From Microcaldota archaeon (GTDB lineage Archaea > Micrarchaeota > Micrarchaeia > Anstonellales > Bilamarchaeaceae), in assembly GCA_018813505.1 (NCBI GenBank), contig JAHJBM010000003.1, forward strand, positions 1-47,774: a stretch of 47,774 bases of DNA, written 5' to 3'. The notes beneath the pieces are model-generated. The model was not told the DNA's origin. It saw only the letters and a program-made list of their open reading frames with translations, and ran no database searches. This document shows positions 1 through 9,047 of the stretch, piece after piece. Numbering within the stretch: position 1 is the stretch's first letter; every line of letters starts with the position of its first letter. The position numbers were made by a program, and so were the translations under genes.

Positions 1-507
1 ATATTCAATATGCTTGCAATCGCATACAACTGGAAATTAAAGGACTTGCCACTTATGGGAAATGTTTACATTGCAACAACTATGGCCATACCATTCATAT
101 TCGGGAATTTTGTGGTTTCTGAAACGCTCTCTAGCCTTGCAGTGATACTCGCTTTATTGGGATTCTTGGCAGGACTGGCACGGGAGATAATCAAATCTGT
201 TCAGGATATGGAAGGGGACATCAAGGCAAGGAAATCCAAAACTTTACCTGTAATGATCGGAAAGGGTGCATCAGTAAAGATCGCGATGATATTCTACCTG
301 CTCTTTTTACCTCTTACGGCATTGCCGTTTGTTTCAGGACTCAGATACGATGTTTTGCCCGCGATATTCGTAACCGCTGCTGATTTGATCATAATACTTA
401 TCTGCTATAACCTGATAAGCAAAGAGGATTTTGTATTCGCCAGAAACACGAGCCTGGTCGCATTTGTCCTAGGGATGATCGGGCTTTTTGTTGCGGCTTT
501 GTTGTGA
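1..507 (+). CDS. UbiA-family prenyltransferase (digeranylgeranylglyceryl phosphate synthase-like), 5' truncated by window edge
   Basis: C-terminal half of a polytopic UbiA protein with second Asp-rich motif REIIKSVQDMEGDIKARKSKTLPVMIG; ORF track starts at an internal Met (10). Confidence 0.8.
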   Translation: MFNMLAIAYNWKLKDLPLMGNVYIATTMAIPFIFGNFVVSETLSSLAVILALLGFLAGLAREIIKSVQDMEGDIKARKSKTLPVMIGKGASVKIAMIFYLLFLPLTALPFVSGLRYDVLPAIFVTAADLIIILICYNLISKEDFVFARNTSLVAFVLGMIGLFVAALL

Positions 508-540
508 GGCTATATAAATTATATAGGTGATAATTAACTT

Positions 541-1671
541 GTGGGGGATAACTTGATAGATAACAAAAAAGTGGAAAATTTTTTTAGAAACCGAAAGAAA
601 GAAGCAAGCATATTAAGGGCGGTTTTGGTTTTTGTAGTCGTAACTTTTTTCATGTCTTTATTGACACTGTTCAGTGATTATAGTCAGAGACTTGATCTTA
701 TATTCAATCCGCAGTTGCAGTCTTCTGTAATAGGAAGCGTGGTTTATAGTTTTCTTGCACTTGCAATATTGTTTTTTGTTCCTGCAATAGGACTGAACTG
801 GATCATAGGGAAGGAGATATACAAGTCAAAGGCACGCCTTGTTGAGGTTGCATATGTCTTTATGCTGGCGTTTTCATCATTCCTTATCCCATTCATAGTT
901 GCAGCCATGTTGGAGTTTGTATATGCACCGATAGCCCCACTTGCCTTGATATTTTTCCTTTTTTTCTTTTATATCATAATAGTTGCAACAAAAGAACTAC
1001 ATAATTTGAGTTATTGGCATTCATTTGTACTAATGACACTCAGTAACGGTGTGGCTGGTATAGTAAGACTTGGAATGGCGATGGTTTACGTTTATTTCCT
1101 GATGAGCAGCCCTGTCCATTATGAGAATAACATAACGGACAACAGTGATGGAACTATCACTGCGACTTTTGCCGAGATACATACTGAAACTGGCATTCCA
1201 AGAGACATATGTTATGTTATGTTGCCTGAAGGCTGGAAAGTTGTCGATAATGAAAGTGAAACAAGAATAGAAACGTATTTAGACACCCATGTGCCTTCAG
1301 ATGCAACTTTTACTAATGGTAATAATACGTTTTTGTTTTTTGAATATGGACTTCCTCGAGGCGGATATAAAACTGGACCACATATAAAATGCGATGAAAC
1401 GATATCGGAGTATAGAGAATGGTGGTTTGAGAAGAACTTTGATCCGAAATATGATACATACCAAAATGATTTCATATCGTATGAAGAGAATTTAGTTGAG
1501 GCATGTGACTCCAAGATACTGAACAATAATGAAACAATAACACGACATATATCGTCTGGTAGTTTCATTGGAAACACACTTGGATTCGTAATAATATACC
1601 AGTCCCCAGCAGGAGAAGACGAAGATTTATATTTTATTATAAACAATATCCGCTGTTATAACAATTATTAA
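541..1671 (+). CDS. Multi-pass membrane protein, possibly Yip1-like, with C-terminal extracytoplasmic domain
   Basis: 376 aa ORF, GTG start, several hydrophobic segments in the N-terminal half, polar C-terminal half. Confidence 0.6.
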   Translation: MGDNLIDNKKVENFFRNRKKEASILRAVLVFVVVTFFMSLLTLFSDYSQRLDLIFNPQLQSSVIGSVVYSFLALAILFFVPAIGLNWIIGKEIYKSKARLVEVAYVFMLAFSSFLIPFIVAAMLEFVYAPIAPLALIFFLFFFYIIIVATKELHNLSYWHSFVLMTLSNGVAGIVRLGMAMVYVYFLMSSPVHYENNITDNSDGTITATFAEIHTETGIPRDICYVMLPEGWKVVDNESETRIETYLDTHVPSDATFTNGNNTFLFFEYGLPRGGYKTGPHIKCDETISEYREWWFEKNFDPKYDTYQNDFISYEENLVEACDSKILNNNETITRHISSGSFIGNTLGFVIIYQSPAGEDEDLYFIINNIRCYNNY

Positions 1672-1682
1672 CGGGGGATGAT

Positions 1683-4055
1683 ATGTCTGGTTGTAGATTT
1701 GACCTAGAAAGGTCAGCTGATTTAGAGACACGAAGGAACGAATTCCACACAAGAAGACCACTAGACGATGATAGGTTAGGTGCAAGAATTTGGAGGAACA
1801 TAAGAAGGTTTGCCTCTAATGCTGCTGTTGCTTTGGCTCTTACTGCTGGAACTGCCAGTATGCCTGCCTGTTCACAGGAAACTCAGGAAACACAAAGACA
1901 TGATGTCGTAACAAGGGCTGCACTAACTGATGAGAATGGCCGTGCTTCTTTTGATATACACAATGTACGATATGAATTGAATGTAACTGATTCTGAAACA
2001 GGGGACGGAGTTCCGAATATGCTTGGGATACTTTCTGCTACAGATGAAGGCGGATTGTATATGGTATTTGATCAGGAAGAGAACAGATATCCTCCTGCTA
2101 TGACCGGTGTGAGTGCTGAGGATGAAAATACTGAATCACATGTGAGGAGAAGCAATGTGGTTGTTGAGATACCTGAAACTATTTGTAATCTACCAAGGAG
2201 GTTAGTGGTTGGTGGAAGAAGTCCTGCTGAATTATTTGATGAGAGATCAGCAGATCAAAGAAGCGTATTGACAACTTTTTTTAAACCTATAGAGGATAGT
2301 GAGGGAAATGCTAGACGATTTACCCTTAGACAATTAGACGATGAGATGAGGCACCTCATAGAATTTGCTGTGGGGAGTGCAGTAAGTGAGGGAGCAGAAG
2401 AAGGAATAATAAAAATACTAACGGCAAGTGGGATAAAACTTGGAACTCGAGTAACCGAGACGACTAATGCAATTGGGTGGGTTTTAATGGCCATGGATCT
2501 CTGCGCTGTTTCAGACACATTAAGTTGGGCTTCATATTACAGAGGATTGTGTTACGACGATGAAGACAGATTTGAGATATGGGAATTGAAAAATTTTCCA
2601 GAGGTTGGTTGGGATATCTCAGGAGTTTATGTAGGCATAATCACAAATCCTGTTTTCATAATTCTCCCAGTGGAAAGGCCAGATGAATGGGAAGCACCAA
2701 TAGCACACATAGATGGCATGATAGACATAAGCGAAACTGCATCATTTCTAATGAGAAGAACTGCCACACTTGAACATGTTGACGGTATACTTCCAACTGT
2801 TGGTTACCTATTCAGTGGTTCGAGTAATAGATTTTTCTTTGATGCAGGGGCATGTGAGAATATTAATCCAGAGTATAACTTGACTGTAAATGTCCAGGAT
2901 CTCCAATATCTTTTTGCTGCTGAGCTTTCAACATCACTGCATGTAAGTGATGATGAAGAATATGAGATTGGATTCTATCCTGCTGAAGGATGTGAAAGTG
3001 AAGATGATTACTTCACATCATACCTGCTTGAGGATGAGATATGCAGTCCTTATGATATCGCGGTTTCTTGTTCTGCTGTAAATGGCTATGTGACAGCTGA
3101 GGAATGTAATATTGAAGAAGAACCTGAAGAAAGTTGTTTTACTTTAATTACTACAGAACCGGCAACATCACCACACATTTATGACATTGATGGAGATATA
3201 TTAGTCTTTGAAGTTGATAATAGATTCAGATATGCTAATATAGAAACACATGAGATCAGCCAACTACCAAATGGTGAGGATGAGGATTGCGTGGGAGTTG
3301 AAGGGGCACGGGTTTCTGGTCAGGATATAATTACAGGTTGTTGGAGATGTGGAGCTGACATATGTCATTACAGAATAGGTGATGAATTCCTAACTCCACT
3401 CCCACTTATTGAGACTAATGGTGCAGGTGCAATGGATATAAATGAAGGCGCCATCATCTATGAGGCTTATACAGGAACAGATTACCACCATGCACTTATG
3501 TCATATAACATTGAAACTGGAGAAATCAATGAAATAGCTTTACCGATAGATACATATGGCATTGGACAGTTAGTCTTCGATGGTTCTACGTTGGCAATTA
3601 AGACAGGTATGCCAAATATAAGTTTGTGGTACCAACAGATGGGTGGTGACTGGAACCAAATAGAATCTTTTGCAGAAAATCTAGAAAGTGGAGACAGTAC
3701 TCAATTTGTGATGTCAGAAGGAACTGTCGCTTATGATATCTGGCATGGATCATTGCCAGGTCAAATATACTTATATGACATGAATACTGGTTCCACCACA
3801 ACCCCCACAGCATTGAGCGATTATGAATTAGGATCTGGTATTTCATTGTGGGAAAACAGAATGGTTTTTCGACTATGGAACGACAGCAACATACAAATGC
3901 TTGATATGAGCACAAACTCAGTTGATGAAATAGTCCAGGTGTCTGGCTGGGTCGGCCAACTAATTCTGAATGGAAATAATTTGATACACGTAACCCTATC
4001 TTCAAACGGTTCGATACACGTATGCAACGTCGACAGATTAATAAACGAGTATTAG
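1683..4055 (+). CDS. Large exported protein with C-terminal TolB/beta-propeller-like repeats
   Basis: 790 aa ORF; hydrophobic segment NAAVALALTAGTASMPAC near N-terminus; C-terminal repeats of the type 'DGDILVFEVDNRFRYANIETHEISQLP' and 'INEGAIIYEAYTGTDYHHALMSYNIETGEINEI'. Confidence 0.65.
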   Translation: MSGCRFDLERSADLETRRNEFHTRRPLDDDRLGARIWRNIRRFASNAAVALALTAGTASMPACSQETQETQRHDVVTRAALTDENGRASFDIHNVRYELNVTDSETGDGVPNMLGILSATDEGGLYMVFDQEENRYPPAMTGVSAEDENTESHVRRSNVVVEIPETICNLPRRLVVGGRSPAELFDERSADQRSVLTTFFKPIEDSEGNARRFTLRQLDDEMRHLIEFAVGSAVSEGAEEGIIKILTASGIKLGTRVTETTNAIGWVLMAMDLCAVSDTLSWASYYRGLCYDDEDRFEIWELKNFPEVGWDISGVYVGIITNPVFIILPVERPDEWEAPIAHIDGMIDISETASFLMRRTATLEHVDGILPTVGYLFSGSSNRFFFDAGACENINPEYNLTVNVQDLQYLFAAELSTSLHVSDDEEYEIGFYPAEGCESEDDYFTSYLLEDEICSPYDIAVSCSAVNGYVTAEECNIEEEPEESCFTLITTEPATSPHIYDIDGDILVFEVDNRFRYANIETHEISQLPNGEDEDCVGVEGARVSGQDIITGCWRCGADICHYRIGDEFLTPLPLIETNGAGAMDINEGAIIYEAYTGTDYHHALMSYNIETGEINEIALPIDTYGIGQLVFDGSTLAIKTGMPNISLWYQQMGGDWNQIESFAENLESGDSTQFVMSEGTVAYDIWHGSLPGQIYLYDMNTGSTTTPTALSDYELGSGISLWENRMVFRLWNDSNIQMLDMSTNSVDEIVQVSGWVGQLILNGNNLIHVTLSSNGSIHVCNVDRLINEY

Positions 4056-4134
4056 CGATTTCGGACGATTGACGAATGGGTATACGCTAGATTTATAAAT
4101 AGTATTATTCCCACACACCATAAGGTGATATTTA

Positions 4135-4506
4135 ATGAAGATGAAATATGGTGAAATGGCCTTTTTAGGCGGTATTGTATTAGCTGTGCTTATTGGCCTT
4201 TTTTCAAGTTATATACCATTAAGTATGTTACCAATAGCAATGGCACTTCTAGTGGTGCTTGGTCTTGTTGTTGGAGTCATGAATGTTAGCGAAAAAGAAG
4301 TGCAAAAATTCTTGATAGCAACCATTGCGCTTCTTGCGGCAACCACATCACTCGGTCCTTTAACAACGGCAATGATTGGTTGGGGTGGAATAATGTTCAC
4401 ATTAGCAAGCTGGATAACTGGTTTCCTTGGAGCTCTTGCTGCTTTTATTGCACCAGCGGCTTTTGTAGTTGCACTTAAGGCAATCTATGACATGGCACAA
4501 AACTAG
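4135..4506 (+). CDS. Small multi-pass membrane protein
   Basis: 123 aa, four hydrophobic segments; TATA-like element upstream (atttataaatag). Confidence 0.65.
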   Translation: MKMKYGEMAFLGGIVLAVLIGLFSSYIPLSMLPIAMALLVVLGLVVGVMNVSEKEVQKFLIATIALLAATTSLGPLTTAMIGWGGIMFTLASWITGFLGALAAFIAPAAFVVALKAIYDMAQN

Positions 4507-4545
4507 ATTATAATTTTTTTCTTATTTTTTATTTTATTATAAAAA
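4507..4545 (+). terminator. T-rich terminator-like tract
   Basis: tagattataatttttttcttattttttattttattat directly after the stop; archaeal termination typically occurs on T-tracts. Confidence 0.4.
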
Positions 4546-4639
4546 GTATGTAGGAAGATTTCGATTTTGTATCTCAAACCCATCATCCAGACAGGAACAA
4601 CCAAAAAGTTGGTTTTTAAAGTCTATCGTATTATTAAAT

Positions 4640-4755
4640 TAGATATAATTCTGTTAGTTCCACAGTGGATGACATGCATAGTACCTTAGAATAGCACCAT
4701 GTGCTGATGCATCTGGTACGGATGCATCGGTAGTCGATGTGTTTATTAAGGATGA
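4640..4755 (+). promoter_or_regulatory. Structured leader/promoter region of the rpl18e operon
   Basis: GTACC/GGTAC, GCAC-CAT-GTGC and a repeated GATGCATC palindrome in the ~100 nt before rpl18e. Confidence 0.35.
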
Positions 4756-4761
4756 AAATAT

Positions 4762-5151
4762 ATGTCAAACACAGACTGGAGCGAGCCGAAGGTGGCGAAA
4801 ATGAAAAAAATAAACAAGGATAATGGAGTCCTTCTCTCTTTAATAGAGAAGTTGATGAAAAGCAAAAAACCAGTTTGGAAACGAGTAGCGAAAGAATTGG
4901 CTCGTCCAAGAAGGAGCAAAGTAGAGGTTAATCTCAGCAAAATCGAACAGTTTGCTCCTGAAGATTCAACAATAATAGTACCTGGAAAGGTACTTGGGGC
5001 AGGCATGCTTTCAAAGAAACTTACGATTGCTGCATTCTCATTCAGCAGCAGTGCAAAACAGTTGATAAGCAAGGCAGGCGGAAAAGCAATAAGCATTGAT
5101 GGCCTTCACAAATCAAATCCTGATGGAAGGAATACAATACTAATGAGATGA
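4762..5151 (+). CDS. rpl18e: Ribosomal protein L18e
   Basis: Sequence pattern (NLSKIEQFAPEDSTIIVPGKVLGAGMLSKKLTIAAFSFS) and order L18e-L13-S9-RpoN. Confidence 0.93.
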   Translation: MSNTDWSEPKVAKMKKINKDNGVLLSLIEKLMKSKKPVWKRVAKELARPRRSKVEVNLSKIEQFAPEDSTIIVPGKVLGAGMLSKKLTIAAFSFSSSAKQLISKAGGKAISIDGLHKSNPDGRNTILMR

Positions 5152-5573
5152 TGTTAATGTTAGTAATCGATGGTACGAATATGATATTTGGAAGAATGGC
5201 AAGTCAGATCGCAAAGAAACTTATTAATGGAGAAGAAGTGCATATAATAAATGCAGAAAAACTTGTCATAGTTGGAAATCCAACTCAAATATTCGACAGA
5301 TATAGAATCAAAAGGACACTCCAACACAAGGGAACTCCGGAAAATTCCCCCAAGTGGCCAAAACTACCACACTTGCTTGTTAAAAGAATGATACGTGGCA
5401 TGTTGCCAAAAAGAACATCAAGAAAAAAGGATGCTCTGACAAAGCTTAGAGTATATTCTGGAAATCCAAAGAACCTTGAACAGAATACAACATTGGAAGG
5501 GGTTTCATTTGATGGGATTTCCAAGCACATAAACATTTATGATCTTTGTATAAAGATTGGTTATTCGGGTTGA
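5148..5573 (+). CDS. rpl13: Ribosomal protein L13 (uL13)
   Basis: VIDGTNMIFGRMASQIAKKLINGEEVHIINAEK...RMIRGMLPKR. Confidence 0.95.
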   Translation: MMLMLVIDGTNMIFGRMASQIAKKLINGEEVHIINAEKLVIVGNPTQIFDRYRIKRTLQHKGTPENSPKWPKLPHLLVKRMIRGMLPKRTSRKKDALTKLRVYSGNPKNLEQNTTLEGVSFDGISKHINIYDLCIKIGYSG

Positions 5574-5577
5574 TATC

Positions 5578-6075
5578 ATGGTCAAGGAAAAGAAAACTGA
5601 TGAAAAAACTGCAGCAAAACCTATAACAGCTAAAAAACCAAGAAAAAAAAGGAGCACAGCAAAGAAAAAAAGCTCTGTAAAGGTTTGCGTGGCAAGAGGA
5701 AAGAGAAAGGAAAGCATTGCAAGGGCAACCATAAAAGAAGGGAAAGGAGTCATAAGGATAAACAGCCATAACATTTCATCGCTCCCTAACAGTTATGTTC
5801 GGGAGATAATAAGAGAGCCATTGAATTATGTGGGTCCTGAGGCAAATACCATCGACATCTCCATAAATGTAAATGGTGGAGGAATGATGGGACAGGCACA
5901 GGCAGCAAGAACTGCAATAGCAAACGCACTCGTTATGTATTTTGATACTATGAATCTCAAGGAAAAATTCATATTGATAGATAGAACACTTGTTGTTGAA
6001 GATACGAGACGTGTCGAACCAAAGAAATACCGTGGACCAAAGGCAAGAGCCAGGTTCCAGAAATCATACAGATAA
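5578..6075 (+). CDS. rps9: Ribosomal protein S9 (uS9) with basic N-terminal extension
   Basis: C-terminal RRVEPKKYRGPKARARFQKSYR; probable start is MVKEKK at 5578, not the ORF-track start at 5557. Confidence 0.94.
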   Translation: MVKEKKTDEKTAAKPITAKKPRKKRSTAKKKSSVKVCVARGKRKESIARATIKEGKGVIRINSHNISSLPNSYVREIIREPLNYVGPEANTIDISINVNGGGMMGQAQAARTAIANALVMYFDTMNLKEKFILIDRTLVVEDTRRVEPKKYRGPKARARFQKSYR

Positions 6076-6086
6076 AGGGGGATTAA

Positions 6087-6275
6087 ATGGAATTTCCAGT
6101 AAGATGTTTTACGTGTGGTTCTGTGATAGGACATTTGCATGATGAATATAAGGAGGGGATAAAGAATGGTAAAGGTCCTGAAATTATCCTTGATGAATTA
6201 GGAGTACCAAGGTACTGTTGCAGAAGGATGTTCATTGGACATGTTGACATCACAGAAAATATTTTGAAATACTGA
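6087..6275 (+). CDS. rpoN: DNA-directed RNA polymerase subunit N
   Basis: 62 aa MEFPVRCFTCGSVIGHLHDEY...LGVPRYCCRRMFIGHVDI. Confidence 0.96.
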   Translation: MEFPVRCFTCGSVIGHLHDEYKEGIKNGKGPEIILDELGVPRYCCRRMFIGHVDITENILKY

Positions 6276-6421
6276 ATTTTTTATTTATTTTTTATATTTT
6301 ATAAGCGACATCAATGTTTGCCTTATTTTCAGTATTGATTCTATCTTAAATACAAATAGCTGGTTTATTTAAAATTTAAATCCAGAACTTTCAAAATTTG
6401 ACAGGATACTTTAAATGCGTG

Positions 6422-6486
6422 GGCCAGAGAAATCCCCGGAAGTAAAATCTAAGAAACATACCTTTAGGTATGGGCTGAATCTGGCC
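6422..6486 (+). other. Compact structured element, 7-bp closing stem plus internal hairpin
   Basis: GGCCAGA (6422-6428) / TCTGGCC (6480-6486) enclosing CATACC-TTTA-GGTATG (6457-6472); followed by TACA; TATA-like ctttaaatg just upstream. Confidence 0.4.
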
Positions 6487-6594
6487 TACAACAATCTCAT
6501 CAACTATTAACACAGTATTCATAGAACTGAGTTATTCTCTACGGAAATGAACTGGTCTCTAAGTATATAAATACCATTTTCTAGTAATTCCTTT

Positions 6595-6798
6595 ATGGGG
6601 ATGATGAGAAGCTGGAGATACAGATTATATCCTTCCAAAATACATCGGCAACAGCTAAACAACCATTTCCATGGATGCAAAAATCTCTGGAATTCTCTTC
6701 TTGATCATCAGCCTGCGAAGCAGGCAGAACTCTCGGCGATCAGCCCGGCGGGGGGTTTGGGCGGTCTCGGACTAAGGGAGGTCAGCAGTTTATACTAA
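6595..6798 (+). pseudogene. IS200/IS605-family TnpB (OrfB) N-terminal remnant
   Basis: MRSWRYRLYPSKIHRQQLNNHFHGCKNLWNSLLDHQ matches the TnpB N-terminal pattern 'YRLYPTKEQ..LN..F..C..LWN.LL'; the frame then runs into hairpin DNA and stops. Confidence 0.65.
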
Positions 6799-6817
6799 GC
6801 AACCCCCCTTGGGCTGA
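6740..6817. repeat. Long stem-loop, candidate RE/omega-RNA-like end of the TnpB remnant
   Basis: TCAGCCC-GGC-GGGGGGTT (6740-6757) pairs with AACCCCCC-TT-GGGCTGA (6801-6817). Confidence 0.6.
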
Positions 6818-6819
6818 GA

Positions 6820-7956
6820 TTAGATAGAATTACAGTCAGGAGAAGCATGATCCCCAATGCGAGGACCGGTACTCACCTCAACATCAGGAGATTTGTATGG
6901 AAAATAAACAACAACAAGTGATTCAAATTGTGGACTTTCATCACCATGATTATTTGATGCCGAAATAAGAGTATGGGATGGTAAAATACCAGCACGCAAC
7001 ATACCGGCGTTGAATACTGCACGCAATATTGGATTGAATAATCGCGCTTCAGCAAATATTACTGCATCAGGATGCAGTTCCAGTATATTAGCTCGCATTT
7101 GTAAGAGTAGATAAGTCATTATACCCGATGCACGGTATGGTTCAGAAGTTGCAGCACTACCCATTTCATAAAGATGGATGATCTGCCCCCCAAATTCAAG
7201 TTCAGCATGTTCTGCTATAAGTGAAGCTGCAACTTTACCACAACAACCAGTCATGAGTAAAGGAATGTTATTTGGAACAAGTAGATGCTCAACAGTTCCC
7301 ATATTCAATGGTTCCGGATATTTTGAATACGTGGCACGAAGAAGGGATAATAATTGATCCTTTCTTTGATATGGATCATCAATGAGTTTTAAATCCTCAT
7401 TAAGCCTTGCGCGTGCTTCAGAAATGGTCGTAGGTGTTTTTGCAGATTCTATACGACTGATTGATTGAGTGTCCCTATGAAATCTTTCCCAATCTCTTCT
7501 CTCGTGAGCATTTACACCAAGATGAGCCAACTGGACTGAACCAGATAAACTATCTAGAGATCTAAAAGCATAAGATATATCAAAATTAGAATCAAGAAAC
7601 AAACTAGGTCGTAGATGTGATAATTGACGTGCTACACGCAGTTTTATTTCATCTTTAGGTACACCGGCAACCGATAATGCACGTTTTAACTTGGTTTTGG
7701 CACGATCATAGTCGGATTCAGCTCGTAACAACGCTTGTTCAGTATCTGAGGTAATCATAGCTAATACAGAGGCTCGCGTTATTCCTTCGATAAGAACTCC
7801 CTTGTTAAATGCTCCGGAATTTTTGACCAAAGTTGGGAGATATTTGGCTGAGACCATTAAACCTGGGAATGTACCTTTGGCCCTTTGAACTTTTGGATCC
7901 TTATTTAATTTTAAGGGCCACCCAGCTTTTAAACTTCCTTCGCAACCTTCTCCCAA
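6820..7956 (-). CDS. GNAT-like acetyltransferase domain protein (putative)
   Basis: C-terminal half has acceptor-loop-like 'HLYEMGSAATSEPYRASGIMTYLLLQMR' followed by a GNAT-like 'FAEARLFNPILRAVFNAGM'; N-terminal ~200 aa unassigned. Confidence 0.55.
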   Translation of the reverse strand: MGEGCEGSLKAGWPLKLNKDPKVQRAKGTFPGLMVSAKYLPTLVKNSGAFNKGVLIEGITRASVLAMITSDTEQALLRAESDYDRAKTKLKRALSVAGVPKDEIKLRVARQLSHLRPSLFLDSNFDISYAFRSLDSLSGSVQLAHLGVNAHERRDWERFHRDTQSISRIESAKTPTTISEARARLNEDLKLIDDPYQRKDQLLSLLRATYSKYPEPLNMGTVEHLLVPNNIPLLMTGCCGKVAASLIAEHAELEFGGQIIHLYEMGSAATSEPYRASGIMTYLLLQMRANILELHPDAVIFAEARLFNPILRAVFNAGMLRAGILPSHTLISASNNHGDESPQFESLVVVYFPYKSPDVEVSTGPRIGDHASPDCNSI

Positions 7957-8155
7957 AGTATCACCGTATTAATCATTTATATGAATATTCTGAATATGTG
8001 TCATGCAACAATCAATATGACAACTGGCCAACACACCAATATATCTAAGCACACAATATTTTTAAATGATATGTTTTTTCTTTAAATATAAACGAGATAG
8101 CATTTACCCGAATTATTATGATTTGTTCATTCAGTCATCACCATCGGGCAGAAGA

Positions 8156-8455
8156 GCAAAACTTTTGCAATTCGGCGCTTTCGATTGAAACGCAAGGCGT
8201 TTCAATGGATGTTGAGAATGACCAATTGAAAGACGATTCTTTCAACATTGCAAACGACGTTTCGTTTGCAAGGTGCTCAGGAACGAAATGTCGTTCCTGA
8301 CATGATCCATTGTTTGGGTACGCCGAACAATCGGACGATTCATTCTCGAGCATGCTCGTGATCGAGTATCGATCACGACACCATTGGAGCAAGTGCGCTT
8401 CAATTGATCCGATGGAATTTGATTCCATGAACCATAAATCGAAACGTTGATTTAT
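8156..8455. repeat. Array of ~10 consecutive unrelated short hairpins ('hairpin comb')
   Basis: Inverted repeats read directly: 8156-8168, 8184-8206, 8226-8245, 8248-8271, 8277-8300, 8309-8331, 8356-8378, 8383-8404, 8412-8428, 8434-8455, most with 7-10 bp stems and short loops. Confidence 0.85.
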
Positions 8456-8552
8456 CAATCCTCCCAAAGCTAAAGACTTGAGGTATCCGCGCCGAATTTC
8501 AAATGATAAACCACACCAATTTAAATCTTTTCCACTCACCGATTGTAAAAAG

Positions 8553-9047
8553 TTACCGTTTTTCTCTTTTTTCAGATATGATATCCACAAGGGGATTGAA
8601 ACAACTTGGCCCTTTATGTGTATATAGGATATGATAGGTGTTGGTTCTTAAAATGGCCTGACTGGCCTGTATATGTTTGAGCAATACCAAAAGGCTTTCT
8701 CTGGTCCTAACCTTGAAAATCGCCATACAGTCAATTCCACCAGTAACAGAATATAATGCAACGATCTCAGGTAATTTTGCAAGATCATTCAAAACTTCCT
8801 CGTTTTCTAACTGGCTTGATTTTACTTTCATGATTATTACGCCTTGAATGTCATAACCAACTGCAGAATAGTCAATATCAGCTTGATACCCCCGAATAAA
8901 TTTGGAACTTTCAAGTTTTTTTATTCTTTGGAGAAGAGTATTTGGATGCATTTTGAGCTTTTGTGCCAGTTCCCTCATTGGCCTTTTGCAATCATTTCTT
9001 AATTCTCTCAAGATCATCAGATCGATCGTATCGATTTTATCTTTCAT
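8553..9047 (-). CDS. Lrp/AsnC-family transcriptional regulator
   Basis: N-terminal HTH (DTIDLMILRELRNDCKRPMRELAQKLKMHPNTLLQRIKKLESSKFIRGY) and RAM-like domain; probable start at 9047. Confidence 0.88.
   Translation of the reverse strand: MKDKIDTIDLMILRELRNDCKRPMRELAQKLKMHPNTLLQRIKKLESSKFIRGYQADIDYSAVGYDIQGVIIMKVKSSQLENEEVLNDLAKLPEIVALYSVTGGIDCMAIFKVRTRESLLVLLKHIQASQAILRTNTYHILYTHKGPSCFNPLVDIISEKREKR

Noticed and set aside
6422-6486. tRNA gene based on the 7-bp closing stem
   Set aside because: No T-arm GGTTCRA, D-arm or anticodon arm in the expected positions.
8156-8455. CRISPR array
   Set aside because: Hairpin stems differ from each other; there is no conserved direct repeat with regular spacers.
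8118-8590. ORFs 8118..8300 (+) and 8138..8590 (-) as protein genes
   Set aside because: Both overlap the hairpin array in opposite strands, have no recognisable domains, and the latter runs into the Lrp 3' end; openness is probably incidental to palindromic sequence.
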